Notes under the pieces: generated by a model | The model's input: the letters and a program-made list of their open reading frames with translations, nothing else | Databases searched by the model: none | What the model was told of the DNA's origin: nothing | Shown: in pieces, positions 17,896 through 31,096 of the stretch | Numbering within the stretch: position 1 is the stretch's first letter | Layout: every line of letters begins with the position of its first letter | Translations under genes and position numbers: made by a program | Source: Paucibacter sediminis | GTDB taxonomy: Bacteria; Pseudomonadota; Gammaproteobacteria; Burkholderiales; Burkholderiaceae_C | Length of the DNA: 64,000 nt | Assembly: GCF_030254645.1 (NCBI RefSeq) | Contig: NZ_CP116346.1 | Coordinates: 4,381,001-4,445,000, forward strand | Direction of reading: 5' to 3'

Positions 17896-19241
17896 TCAGG
17901 ACTTGAGAAAGTCACGGTACCAGAGGCCGCTGGCCTTGAGCGTGCGGCGCTGCGTCGGGTAATCCACATAGGTGAGGCCGAAGCGGCGCAGATAGCCCTC
18001 GGCCCATTCGAAGTTGTCGAGCAGGCTCCAGGCGAAATAGCCCTGCAGCGGCACGCCCTGGGCGCGCGCCTGCCAGGCCGCCTCGAGATGGCGCGCAAGA
18101 TAGCGGCGGCGTTCGATGTCGAGCACGCTGCCGTCGGGCAGCGGCTGGTCCTCGTAGGTGGAGCCGTTCTCGGTCAGATAGACGCGCGAGGGGCCGTAGT
18201 CGCGCTGGATGCGGTTCAGCAGCGTCACCATGCCCTCGGGCGAGACCTGCCAGCCAAAGGCGGTGCGTTCCACGCCGGCCGGCTCCACCACGCGCGTGGC
18301 GATCGGGCCGCTGCCGGGCGCGTCCTCCACCACCTCGGGGAAGTAGTAGTTCACGCCCAGGAAGTCGGTGGGCGTGGCGATCGCCGCCAGGTCGCCGTCC
18401 AGCACCTGGGGCGCCTGCGCGCCCAGCAGGGCCCAGATGTCCGAAGGGTAGCCGCGGCCATGCAGGGGGTCGAGGAACCAGCGGTTGCGCGAGCCGTCGT
18501 GGCGCAGGTGCGCGGCGGCGTCGGCGGCGCTGTGGCTGGCGGCTTCGATCGGGTGCAGGCTGAGCGTGATGCCGGCCTGGGCGCCGGGCGCGTTGCGGCG
18601 TATCACCGGCAGGGCCAGGCCATGCGAGAGCAGCAGGTGGTGGCAGACCTGCAGCGCGGCTGCGTAGTCGCGGATGCCCGGCGCATGGTTGCCCTCGTGG
18701 TGGCCCAGAAAGGCGCTGCACCAGGGCTCGTTGTGGGTGATCCAGTGCTTGACGCGATCGCCCAGCGCGCGCGTCACGAGCTCGGTGTATTCGAGAAAAG
18801 CGTCCACGCAGGCACGCTGCTGCCAGCCGCCCTGCTCCTGCAGGGCCTGGGGCAGATCCCAGTGGTAGAGCGTGGCCCAGGGCTGCAGGCCGCGCTCCAG
18901 CATGCCGTCCACCAGACGTGAATAGAAGTCCAGCCCACGCTGGTTCACCGCGCCGCGGCCCTGCGGCAGGACGCGCGGCCAGGCAATCGAGAAGCGGTAG
19001 GCATTCACGCCCAGGCTGCGCGCCAGGTCCAGGTCCTCGGGCCAGCGGTGGTAATGGTCGCAGGCCACCGCGCCGCTGGAGCCGTCGCGGATATGGCCCG
19101 CGCCGGCACAGAAGCGGTCCCAGATCGATTCGCCGCGGCCGTCCTCCGTGGCCGCGCCTTCGATCTGGTAGGAGGAGGTGGAGCAACCCCAGACGAAATC
19201 GGCCGGGAAGTCGCTGCGACGGATGTGGGGCAAGGAGTCTG

Positions 19242-19245
<4 letters not shown>
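17896..19245 (-). CDS. GH1 beta-glucosidase
   Basis: 449-aa family 1 beta-glucosidase without a signal peptide, so probably cytoplasmic and acting on imported cellobiose or other beta-glucosides. The acid/base is Glu173 in THNEPW, the nucleophile Glu359 in LTENG. The N-terminal signature FVWGCSTSSYQIEGA and NAYRFSIAWPRVLPQG are clear. ATG 19245 overlaps the GH3 stop (ATGA), consistent with one operon. Confidence 0.94.
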
Positions 19246-21785
<2,540 letters not shown>

Positions 21786-21786
21786 C

Positions 21787-24552
21787 TTAGAACTTGTAGT
21801 TCACGCCCAGCAGGTACTGGCGGCCGTACTTCTCGTAGGTGCCCGGGTAGAGCAGATTGGGCACGGTGCCGCTGTTGTCCGACACCGTCATCATGGTGCG
21901 GTAGGCCTCGTTGGTGACGTTGTTGACCTGGAACAGCACCGACACCCCCTTCAGCGGCCCGCTGTCCCAGCCATAACCCAGCTGCAGATCGGTGATGTGC
22001 TCGGGTTCGATGGTGGTGTAGGAGGTATCGCCCCAGGCATTGCGCACCGCCGCCATATAGCGCGAGCGATAGCGCTGCGCCACACGCGCCTGCAGGCCGC
22101 TCTTCTCGTAGTAAAGCACCCAGCTCGCCACCGTGCCCGAGAGGCCCTCGAGCGGATTGCTGAGGTCGTTGTTCTGGTGGATGCTGCTCTTGGTGAAGGA
22201 GGCCGACAGGATCGCGCCGAAGCCGTCCAGCATGGGGCTGAGCTTGGCGCCGTCGATGGCGGCGCTGAACTCGGTGCCGCGCACATAGCCGCCATCGCCG
22301 TTGGCCATGGCGTTGAGCTTGCCGGTGTAGGTCAGGATCGGGTAGCGCGGATCGCCCTTGAGCGGGTCGGGATAGCCCGAGAAGTCATAGCCCAGGATGT
22401 CCTGCTTGTAGACGGTGGACTTCAGCTCCTTGTAGAAGCCGGCCAGCGAGATGTAGCTGCGCTTGCCGTAGTACTTCTCCAGCGCCAGGTCCACCGCGTC
22501 GGCGCGCCAGGGGTCCAGCGTGGGGTTGCCGCCGCTGGCCGACCATTCGCCCTTGCCGGTGGTGGCACGGCTGATGTTGGTGACGCCGGCGCGCATGTCT
22601 TCCATGTTCGGGCGCGCCAGCACGCGGGCGGCGCCGAAGCGCAGCATGGTGTTGCTGCCCAGATCGGCCGCCAGGTTCAGGCTGGGCAGCACATCGGTAT
22701 AGCTCTTGCCGCCGCTCACCGGCTGGGTGCTGTTGTCAATCCAGGCCAGGCCATGACCCTCCTGCTTGGCATGCACGACCTGCAGGCCGATATTGCCGCG
22801 CACCGGCACGCCGGCATTGAACTCGAGGCTGAACTTGCCAAACGCGGTGCTGACCTTCTCGCGCACGCCCCACTCGCGATTGGGCGCGCTGCTGAGGTCG
22901 TCGGCGCGCGCGCTGAACAGGCCGGTGTCCAGCAGCGCCTGCACGTCGAAGTTGGCCACCGCGGGAATGCTGCCGAAGCCCAGCGTGGCCGGCGCCATCA
23001 GGATGCCGTTCGGAAAGGCCAGATTGGTCTTGCCGGTCTTGAGGTCGTAGGCCTCCTTGACGGCGCGATAGTCCTTGCTGCGCTCGCTGTAGTTGAAGCC
23101 GCCCTCGAACTGGTGCACCGCGCCCCAGTCGAGCTCGCGCTTGGCCGAGAGGCGCAGGCTCTTGAGTTCATCGCTGACCTTGAAGTGGCGCGCCGCGCCC
23201 ATCTGGCCCCAGAACTGCTGCAAGCTCATCACCGCCGGATCGGCCCAGTTGATGCTGGGCACGAACTGCGAGAAGCCGGTCATCGAGATGGCCGTGCTGG
23301 TGAAGCCCGAGGGCAGGCTGGAGCCCGCATACATCTCGGCGGTGGTCTCGTCGCGGTCGGCCTTGGAGTAGCTCAGGTCGGCCACGGTGGTCCAGCCGCC
23401 CAGCTTGAGCTCGTTGTTCAGGCCGATCGCCTTGATGGTGTCGTCGCGCTGGTTGCGGCGCGAGAGCAGCTTGCCGGCGATGTTGTCGATCGCGCCCCCC
23501 ACCGTGACCTTCTCGCCGCCGAAGTTCTCGTAGCTGGTGCCGTGGTAGGTGACGCCGTTCCAGGTGTTCATCTCGCCCTGGAACTCGCGCCCGACAAACT
23601 TCTTGCTGAAGTTGGAGTAGTACAGATCCAGCACGGTGTGCAGCTGGTCGTTGGGCTTGTACTCGAACACGCCCATCAGGCCGTTGCGCACCTGGTTGGT
23701 GGAGAAGGCGGTGGCCTCGAAACCCTGCAGCGAGACGGCGTCGCGGTCCACACCCTTGAGGCCGCAGTCGCCGCCACACCAGTCGGGCGGGTAGGACTTG
23801 GTGTTGGCGGTATTGGCCCACCACCAGTTGGCGTAATGCTGCTGCTGCTCGGGGCTGTCCAAGTGCGCATAGCCCAGCGCGACGCCGATGGTGCGATCGG
23901 CAAACTGGTCCACATAGCTGGCGCTCAGGCGCTTGCCCTGGCTGCTCAGGCCGGGGATCTGCTCGCCGTTGGAGTTCTTCTCCATGCGCGCATTCAGGTT
24001 GCCCTGGCGGCCGCGGAAGTTCAGCGGCCGGATCGACTGCATATTGACCGTGCCCGACAGGCCTTGCGCACCCAGCGCCGCGTCGGGGGTCTTGTAGACG
24101 GTGGCGCCCCCCATCAGCTCGGCGGGAAACTGGTCGAACTCGACCGAGCGGTCCGAGCCCGAGCTGACCATCTCGCGGCCGTTCAGCAGGGTCACGCCGT
24201 ACTTGGGCGACATGCCGCGGATCGACAGCACCTGCGCATTGCCGTTCACGCGCTGGGCCGCCAGGCCCGGCAGGCGCGCCAGCGATTCGGCAATGCTCAG
24301 ATCGGGCAGCTTGCCCAGGTCCTCGGCGGTGACCGCTTCGACGATCGAATCGGCATTGCGCTTGACCGAGATCGAGCTCTCGATGGCCGAGCGTATGCCC
24401 GTCACCACCACCGTCTCCAGTTGCTGCGGGGCCTGCTGCGCATGCGCCGCCCCCATCAACAGCACCGCGCCCGCGCAGGCCGCGGCGATCGGGAGGACTT
24501 GCGGAGGGGTGGCGCAGCGGCGCTGGGCCGGCTGCTTGGCGTGGGTCTTCAT
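21787..24552 (-). CDS. TonB-dependent receptor (Caulobacter-type, carbohydrate)
   Basis: 921-aa outer-membrane receptor of the TIGR01782 type. It has a signal peptide, a TonB box-like ETVVVTGIRSAIESS, a plug domain (SIAESLARLPGLAAQRV, LSIRGMSPKYGVTLLNGREM) and a 22-strand-type barrel ending in YLLGVNYKF with terminal Phe. The start ATG 24552 has AGGAGA upstream and is preferred over a start 30 bp earlier. As first gene of the leftward operon with GH3, GH1, ABC and GH30 genes, it probably imports beta-gluco-oligosaccharides. The upstream region holds paired GTTAA boxes. Confidence 0.93.
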   Translation of the reverse strand: MKTHAKQPAQRRCATPPQVLPIAAACAGAVLLMGAAHAQQAPQQLETVVVTGIRSAIESSISVKRNADSIVEAVTAEDLGKLPDLSIAESLARLPGLAAQRVNGNAQVLSIRGMSPKYGVTLLNGREMVSSGSDRSVEFDQFPAELMGGATVYKTPDAALGAQGLSGTVNMQSIRPLNFRGRQGNLNARMEKNSNGEQIPGLSSQGKRLSASYVDQFADRTIGVALGYAHLDSPEQQQHYANWWWANTANTKSYPPDWCGGDCGLKGVDRDAVSLQGFEATAFSTNQVRNGLMGVFEYKPNDQLHTVLDLYYSNFSKKFVGREFQGEMNTWNGVTYHGTSYENFGGEKVTVGGAIDNIAGKLLSRRNQRDDTIKAIGLNNELKLGGWTTVADLSYSKADRDETTAEMYAGSSLPSGFTSTAISMTGFSQFVPSINWADPAVMSLQQFWGQMGAARHFKVSDELKSLRLSAKRELDWGAVHQFEGGFNYSERSKDYRAVKEAYDLKTGKTNLAFPNGILMAPATLGFGSIPAVANFDVQALLDTGLFSARADDLSSAPNREWGVREKVSTAFGKFSLEFNAGVPVRGNIGLQVVHAKQEGHGLAWIDNSTQPVSGGKSYTDVLPSLNLAADLGSNTMLRFGAARVLARPNMEDMRAGVTNISRATTGKGEWSASGGNPTLDPWRADAVDLALEKYYGKRSYISLAGFYKELKSTVYKQDILGYDFSGYPDPLKGDPRYPILTYTGKLNAMANGDGGYVRGTEFSAAIDGAKLSPMLDGFGAILSASFTKSSIHQNNDLSNPLEGLSGTVASWVLYYEKSGLQARVAQRYRSRYMAAVRNAWGDTSYTTIEPEHITDLQLGYGWDSGPLKGVSVLFQVNNVTNEAYRTMMTVSDNSGTVPNLLYPGTYEKYGRQYLLGVNYKF

Positions 24553-24619
24553 GGACTGTCTCCTGTGGCTCGTTTTGAACAAGGCTCTGGGTCAGTGCGG
24601 CCGGGCTACACTGGATCGT

Positions 24620-24688
24620 GTTAACTGTCGTTAAGGTTCGGTGCTGTCAATTCTTAATGAATCCATAACGCTGTTAATAGAACGTTAA
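24620..24688. promoter_or_regulatory. GTTAA half-site pairs between receptor and response-regulator genes
   Basis: GTTAA occurs at 24620-24624, 24630-24634, 24673-24677 and 24684-24688, in the 187-bp divergent region. The second pair has an 11-bp period (GTTAATAGAACGTTAA), the geometry of PmrA/QseB-subfamily sites; the first has a 10-bp period. The same 11-bp pair recurs at 26912-26927. The regulator at 24740 is the obvious candidate binder. Confidence 0.55.
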
Positions 24689-24739
24689 CCCTTAGAGTGC
24701 GGTTTGCGCCACAGGCCACGATTGCCCATGCCCTCACAA

Positions 24740-25417
24740 ATGAACCTGCTGCTCGCCGAAGACGATGCCATCCTGGCCGATGCACTCTCGGCCCAGTTGC
24801 GCCGTGCCGGCTTTGTGGTGGAGCACGCACCCAATGGCGCGGTGGCCGAGTACCTGCTGCTGAAGCAGAACTTCAACGTCGCCATCCTCGACCTCGGCCT
24901 GCCCATGGTGGACGGGCTGACGGTGCTGAAGCGGCTGCGTGCGGCGCGCCGCCAGCTGCCGGTGCTGGTGCTGACCGCGCTGGACAGCCTGGACGACCGC
25001 GTGGCTGGGCTGAACGCTGGCGCCGACGACTACCTGACCAAGCCCTTCGACTTCCCCGAGCTGGAGGCGCGCCTGCATGCGCTGATGCGGCGCGGCCGCC
25101 CGCCCACCGCCAGCGCCGCGCTGGGTGACCTGGTGTTCGACCGCGACACGCGCCGCGCCTCGGTGCGCGGCGAGCCGCTGGAGCTGAGCCCGCGCGAGGC
25201 GATGCTGCTGGATCTGCTGCTGTCACAGCGCGACCATGTCGTCACCAAGGAGCAGATCACCCAGGCCTGGGCGCAGGACGGCTCGGACAACAGCGGCACC
25301 GGCTCGATCGAGGTCTATATCCATCGCCTGCGCCGCAAGCTTGAGCAGTCCGGCCTGGCGATACGCACGGTGCGCGGCCTGGGTTACCTGCTCGAGAACG
25401 AGGCCGCCGCGGCATGA
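24740..25417 (+). CDS. OmpR-family response regulator (QseB/TctD-like)
   Basis: 225-aa two-component regulator. The receiver has the acidic pair Asp8-Asp9, phospho-acceptor Asp51 in AILDLGLPMVDG, the switch Thr in VLTA and Lys in DDYLTKPF. A winged-helix domain follows (about 125-222; DNSGTGSIEVYIHRLRRKL and IRTVRGLGYLLE). ATG 24740 (MNLLLAEDD) gives the usual start; ATG 24728 adds four residues, and neither has a strong ribosome-binding site. It overlaps the sensor kinase gene by 4 bp. It likely controls both flanking sugar operons and itself. Confidence 0.92.
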   Translation: MNLLLAEDDAILADALSAQLRRAGFVVEHAPNGAVAEYLLLKQNFNVAILDLGLPMVDGLTVLKRLRAARRQLPVLVLTALDSLDDRVAGLNAGADDYLTKPFDFPELEARLHALMRRGRPPTASAALGDLVFDRDTRRASVRGEPLELSPREAMLLDLLLSQRDHVVTKEQITQAWAQDGSDNSGTGSIEVYIHRLRRKLEQSGLAIRTVRGLGYLLENEAAAA

Positions 25418-26895
25418 ACCATCCGGCCGGCCGCCGCCCGCATTGGTTCACGGCCGTGCCGGGGGCGCGCTCGCTGCATCGGCAGCTGTTCGTGTGGCTG
25501 CTGCTGCCGCAGATCATCCTGTGGCTGGCGGCCGCGCTGTTCACCTACAACCTGGCGGCGCGCTATGCCAATGCCGCCATCGATGCCAGCCTCTCGCAGG
25601 CCTCGCGCGCGCTGGCCCGCCAGGTCAAGCCCCAGGGCAACGGCCTGCTGATCGATTTCCCGCGCGCCGCCCAGGACATCCTCGAGGCCGACCCCAGCGA
25701 CCGCGTGCTCTACACCGTCAGCACCCCGCCCGGCCAGTTCATCCTCGGCAACCAGAACCTGCCACCGGTGCCGGCGCTCGCCGCGCCGGCGCTGGGCGAG
25801 CCCTACTTCTACGATGGCGTGCTGCGCGAGCCCGGCAGCGACGGCGAGCCGGCGCGCAGCGCCCGCGTGCGCATGGTGGCGCTCTACCTCAACTATGGCG
25901 AGGACGGCGGCACGCCGCAGACCATGCTGGTGCAGGTGGCGCGCTCCAGCGCCAACCGCGAGGAGCTGGCGCGCCAGATCCTGCTCGACACGGTGCTGCC
26001 GCTCTCCGGCCTGATCGTGCTGATGACCATGATCGTCTGGGCCGGCATCCGCGCCGGCCTGGCGCCGCTGGCCCTGCTGCAGCGCCAGGTGGAGGGGCGC
26101 GCCGCCAACGATCTGGCCCCCATCAAGCTGGACGCCGCACCGCCCGAGGTGCGCTCGCTGGCGCAGGCCATCAACACCTTGCTGGGCGAGGTCAGCCACA
26201 ACGTGGTGGCACAGAAGCGCTTCATCTCCGACGCGGCCCACCAGCTGCGCACGCCGCTGGCCGGCCTCAAGAGCCAGGCCGAGCTGGCGCTGCGCGACGT
26301 CAGCGATCCGCTGCTGACCGCGCGGCTCAAGCTGGTGCACGAGGGCGCAGCGCGCAGCGCCCATCTGGTGAACCAACTGCTGACGCTGGCGCGCGCCGAG
26401 CCCGAATCGGCGGTGCGCCAGGACCGCGTGCCGGTGGACATGCTGAAGCTGGCGCGCGAGGTCACCGCCGAGCTGGTGCCCAAGGCCCTGCATGCCGGCA
26501 TAGACCTGGGTTTTGACGAGCCCGATCCCGAGGGTGCGAGCGCGCCCATGCCGGTGCTGGGCATCGCCCTGCTGCTGCGCGAGGCGCTCGCCAACCTGAT
26601 CGACAACGCGATCCGCTATGCCGGCCGCGGCGCCAGCGTGACGGTGCGCTGCCATGGCAGCGCCGGCCAGCTGGTGCTGGAGGTGGAAGACAACGGCCCC
26701 GGCATCGCGCCCGAGGAGCTCGAGCATGTGTTCGAGCGCTTCGTGCGCGCCACCCACGACGGCAGCGGCTGCGGCCTCGGCCTGGCGATCGTGCGCGAGA
26801 TCGTCGAGCGCCATGCCGGCAGCGTCAGCCTGAGCCCGACCCAGCCCCATGGCCTGCTGGCGCGGGTGCGCCTGCCACTGGCAAGCAAGGGTTAG
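25414..26895 (+). CDS. sensor histidine kinase (TctE/QseC-like)
   Basis: 493-aa inner-membrane kinase. A first membrane segment lies near 25-46, a periplasmic region of about 140 residues of the 2CSK_N type follows, and a second membrane segment is near 190-212. The phospho-acceptor is His276 in FISDAAHQLRTPLAGLKSQ. N-box NLIDNAIRYA, G1 VEDNGPGI and G2 GSGCGLGLAI complete the ATP domain. The TctE family often senses small carboxylates or sugars; here the context points to a carbohydrate-derived signal (inference). Confidence 0.93.
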   Translation: MNHPAGRRPHWFTAVPGARSLHRQLFVWLLLPQIILWLAAALFTYNLAARYANAAIDASLSQASRALARQVKPQGNGLLIDFPRAAQDILEADPSDRVLYTVSTPPGQFILGNQNLPPVPALAAPALGEPYFYDGVLREPGSDGEPARSARVRMVALYLNYGEDGGTPQTMLVQVARSSANREELARQILLDTVLPLSGLIVLMTMIVWAGIRAGLAPLALLQRQVEGRAANDLAPIKLDAAPPEVRSLAQAINTLLGEVSHNVVAQKRFISDAAHQLRTPLAGLKSQAELALRDVSDPLLTARLKLVHEGAARSAHLVNQLLTLARAEPESAVRQDRVPVDMLKLAREVTAELVPKALHAGIDLGFDEPDPEGASAPMPVLGIALLLREALANLIDNAIRYAGRGASVTVRCHGSAGQLVLEVEDNGPGIAPEELEHVFERFVRATHDGSGCGLGLAIVREIVERHAGSVSLSPTQPHGLLARVRLPLASKG

Positions 26896-26911
26896 TACTT
26901 TCTCGCCAAGC

Positions 26912-26927
26912 GTTAATGTTTCGTTAA
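26912..26927. promoter_or_regulatory. GTTAA pair upstream of the second ABC operon
   Basis: GTTAATGTTTCGTTAA, with an 11-bp period, lies 48 bp upstream of the binding-protein start and 16 bp after the kinase stop. It matches the geometry of the pair at 24673-24688, so the same regulator probably binds both. Confidence 0.55.
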
Positions 26928-26974
26928 ACTTGCCGGACCGAGCCCACGACGGGCCGTACCGGAGACAAGACGAC

Positions 26975-28255
26975 ATGACGCATCCGCGCGCCCCGGGCCG
27001 CCGCCCCATCGCTGCCATGGCCCCGCTGCTCACGGCCCTAAGCCTGAGCCTGGCGGCCCAACTGGCCACCGCTGGCGAGGTCGAGGTGCTGCACTGGTGG
27101 ACCAGCGGTGGCGAGGCCAAGGCCGCGCAGGCGCTCAAGGCCAGCCTGCAGGCCAAGGGCCACAGCTGGAAGGATTTCGCGGTGGCGGGCGGCGGGGGCG
27201 ACTCCGCCATGACGGTGCTGAAGTCGCGCGTGGTCTCGGGCAATGCGCCCGCCGCGGCGCAGATCAAGGGCCCCTCGATCCAGGACTGGGCCCGCGAGGG
27301 CGTGCTGGCCTCGATCGACGAGGTGGCGCGCGCCGACAAATGGGACGAGCTGCTGCCCAAGGTGGTGAGCGAGCAGATGAAATACCGCGGCAGCTATGTC
27401 GCGGTGCCGGTGAACGTGCACCGCGTCAACTGGCTCTGGATCAATGCCGATGTCTTCAAGCGCGCCGGGCTCAAGCCGCCGCTCAGCTGGGACGATTTCT
27501 TCAGCGCCGCCGACGCGCTCAAGAAGCTGGGCATCACGCCACTGGCGCATGGGGGCCAGAACTGGCAAGACCTGACCCTGTTCGAGGCGGTGGTGCTGGG
27601 CGTGGGCGGCGCCGATTTCTACGCCAAGGCGCTGGTGCAGCTGGACCAGAGCAGCCTGACGAGCGACACCATGGAGCGCGCGCTCGCCACCTTCAAGCGC
27701 CTCAAGCCCTATACCGACAAGAACGCCCCGGGGCGCGACTGGAACCTTGCCACCGCGATGGTGATCAAGGGCGAGGCGGCGATGCAGATCATGGGCGACT
27801 GGGCCAAGGGCGAGTTCGTCGCGGCCGGCAAGCAGCCGGGCAAGGATTTCCTCTGCGTGGCCGCGCCCGGCAGCGCCAAATCCTTCAGCTACAACATCGA
27901 CTCCTTCGCGATGTTCAAGCTCAAGAACGAGGCCAACAGCCGCGCGCAGAAGGACCTCGCCGCAGCCATCATGGCGCCCGAGTTCCAGGAGCTCTTCAAC
28001 CTCAACAAGGGCTCGATCCCGGCGCGCCTGGGCATGAAGATGGACCGCTTCGACGACTGCGCCAAGACCTCGGCGCAGGACTTCGCCAGCAGCGCCAAGG
28101 CCGGCTCCCTGCTGCCCTCGATCGCCCATGGCATGGCGGTGCCGAGCGCGGCCGAGGGCGCCATCAAGGACGCCATCAGCCAGTACTGGAACAGCGACCG
28201 GCTGAGCGCCCGCGATGCCATGAAGAAGCTCGCCGCAGCCGCCCGCAGCAAGTAA
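26975..28255 (+). CDS. ABC sugar-binding protein (GtsA-like), second copy
   Basis: 426-aa periplasmic solute-binding protein with a signal peptide ending near LATAGE. The mature protein begins EVEVLHWWTSGGEAKAAQAL and carries LAHGGQNWQDLTLFEAVVLG and AAMQIMGDWAKGEF, the pattern of GtsA-type glucose/mannose-binding proteins. It is paralogous to the protein at 16626-17879. ATG 26975 is chosen because earlier in-frame starts lie within the kinase gene. First gene of the rightward operon, preceded by a GTTAA pair. Confidence 0.92.
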   Translation: MTHPRAPGRRPIAAMAPLLTALSLSLAAQLATAGEVEVLHWWTSGGEAKAAQALKASLQAKGHSWKDFAVAGGGGDSAMTVLKSRVVSGNAPAAAQIKGPSIQDWAREGVLASIDEVARADKWDELLPKVVSEQMKYRGSYVAVPVNVHRVNWLWINADVFKRAGLKPPLSWDDFFSAADALKKLGITPLAHGGQNWQDLTLFEAVVLGVGGADFYAKALVQLDQSSLTSDTMERALATFKRLKPYTDKNAPGRDWNLATAMVIKGEAAMQIMGDWAKGEFVAAGKQPGKDFLCVAAPGSAKSFSYNIDSFAMFKLKNEANSRAQKDLAAAIMAPEFQELFNLNKGSIPARLGMKMDRFDDCAKTSAQDFASSAKAGSLLPSIAHGMAVPSAAEGAIKDAISQYWNSDRLSARDAMKKLAAAARSK

Positions 28256-28266
28256 GCCCAGCCGCC

Positions 28267-29142
28267 ATGCCAAGCCGCGCCCGCACCCTGTGGTTGCCCA
28301 AGCTGGTGATTGCGCCTTCCTTCGTGCTCTCGCTGCTGTTCATCTATGGCCTGATGGCCTGGAACGGGGTGCTCTCGCTGTCGGCCTCGCGCATGCTGCC
28401 CAACTACGAGTTCGTCGGGCTGGCGCAGTACGAGGCGCTGTTCGAGTCGGAGCGCTGGTGGGTGGCGCTGCGCAATCTGGGCATCTTCGGCGGCCTGTTC
28501 GTGGGCGGCGGCATGGCGCTGGGCCTGCTGCTGGCGATCCTGCTGGACCAGAAGATCCGCCTGGAGGGCCTGCTGCGCACCATCTACCTCTACCCGATGG
28601 CGCTCAGCTTCATCGTCACCGGCACGGCCTGGAAATGGATACTCAATCCGGGCCTGGGCCTGGAGCATCTGGTGCAGGAATGGGGCTTCGCCGACTTCAG
28701 CTTCGGCTGGCTGGTGGACCCCGACATGGCGATCTACTGCGTCGTCATCGCCGGCATCTGGCAGAGCGCGGGCTTCGTGATGGCGCTGTTTCTGGCCGGC
28801 CTGCGCGGCATCGACGACAGCATCATCAAGGCCGCCCAGGTGGACGGCGCCAGCCTGCCTCGCATCTACTGGCGCATCATCATCCCCAGCCTGCGGCCGG
28901 TGTTCTTCTCCACCCTGATGGTGGTGAGCCATCTGGCGATCAAGAGCTTCGACCTGGTGATGGCGCTCACCGCCGGCGGCCCCGGCTATGCCACCGACCT
29001 GCCCGCCACCTTCATGTACACGATGGCCTTCTCGCGCGGCCAGATCGGCCTGGGCGCGGCCAGCGCCACCATCATGCTGGCCACCGTGGCGGCCATCGTC
29101 GTGCCCTACCTCTACTCCGAGCTGCGTGGGACGCGTCGATGA
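28267..29142 (+). CDS. ABC sugar transporter permease, MalF type, second copy
   Basis: 291-aa CUT1 permease with six predicted membrane segments. It has NYEFVGLAQYEALFESERWW and the EAA-type loop GIDDSIIKAAQVDGASL. It starts 11 bp after the binding-protein gene and overlaps the next permease. Confidence 0.92.
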   Translation: MPSRARTLWLPKLVIAPSFVLSLLFIYGLMAWNGVLSLSASRMLPNYEFVGLAQYEALFESERWWVALRNLGIFGGLFVGGGMALGLLLAILLDQKIRLEGLLRTIYLYPMALSFIVTGTAWKWILNPGLGLEHLVQEWGFADFSFGWLVDPDMAIYCVVIAGIWQSAGFVMALFLAGLRGIDDSIIKAAQVDGASLPRIYWRIIIPSLRPVFFSTLMVVSHLAIKSFDLVMALTAGGPGYATDLPATFMYTMAFSRGQIGLGAASATIMLATVAAIVVPYLYSELRGTRR

Positions 29143-30002
29143 TGGCTCGGCCGCGCCTTTCGCCCGCCCGCCTGCTGCTGCTGGGCGCTTTGCTGTTGTT
29201 CGCGCTGTTCTTCCTGGCGCCGCTCTACGTGATGCTGAGCGCCTCGCTGAAGAGCATGGACGAGATCCGCAACACCAGCCTGCTGGCCCTGCCCGCCAGC
29301 CCCAGCCTGCAGGCCTGGGCCACCGCCTGGTCGGCGGCCTGTACCGGCACCGACTGCGGCGGGCTCAAGCCCTTCTTCCTCAACTCGCTGCTGATGGTGC
29401 TGCCCGCCGTCGGCATCTCCACCTCACTGGGCGCGCTGAACGGCTATGTGCTGAGCAAGTGGCGCTTCCGCGGCAGCGAGCTGCTGTTCGCGCTGATGCT
29501 GTTCGGCGTCTTCATGCCCATGCAGGTGGTGCTGCTGCCGATGAGCCAGGTGCTGGGCTGGCTGGGCCTGGCCAGCTCGGTATGGGGGCTGATCCTGGTG
29601 CATGTGCTGGCCGGCATCCCCTCCACCACGCTGTTCTTCCGCAACTACTACGCCGGCCTGCCCGACGAGCTGATCAAGGCTGCCACCCTGGACGGGGCCT
29701 CGTTCTGGCAGATCTTCCGCCGCATCGTGCTGCCGCTCTCCGCGCCCATCCTGGTGGTGACGCTGATCTGGCAGTTCACCAATATCTGGAACGACTTCCT
29801 CTACGGCGTGGTGTTCTCGGGTGCCGACAGCAAGCCCATCACCGTGGGGCTCAACAACCTGGCCAACACCTCGAGTTCGGTGAAGGAATACAACGTCGAC
29901 ATGGCCGCCGCCATGATCGCCGGCCTGCCCACCCTGCTCGTCTACGCGCTGGCCGGCAAGTATTTTGTGCGCGGGCTCACCGCCGGCGCCGTGAAGGGAT
30001 AG
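29139..30002 (+). CDS. ABC sugar transporter permease, MalG type, second copy
   Basis: 287-aa CUT1 permease. The EAA loop is NYYAGLPDELIKAATLDGAS and the tail KYFVRGLTAGAVKG matches the first copy. Two adjacent ATG codons (29139 and 29142) are possible; the first overlaps the upstream stop. Confidence 0.92.
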   Translation: MMARPRLSPARLLLLGALLLFALFFLAPLYVMLSASLKSMDEIRNTSLLALPASPSLQAWATAWSAACTGTDCGGLKPFFLNSLLMVLPAVGISTSLGALNGYVLSKWRFRGSELLFALMLFGVFMPMQVVLLPMSQVLGWLGLASSVWGLILVHVLAGIPSTTLFFRNYYAGLPDELIKAATLDGASFWQIFRRIVLPLSAPILVVTLIWQFTNIWNDFLYGVVFSGADSKPITVGLNNLANTSSSVKEYNVDMAAAMIAGLPTLLVYALAGKYFVRGLTAGAVKG

Positions 30003-30008
30003 GCAGCA

Positions 30009-31088
<1,080 letters not shown>

Positions 31089-31096
31089 AGCACGCC

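Noticed and set aside
24120-24634. Rightward frame opposite the TonB receptor gene running into its promoter
   Set aside because: Antisense shadow of a well-supported receptor gene; no family resemblance.
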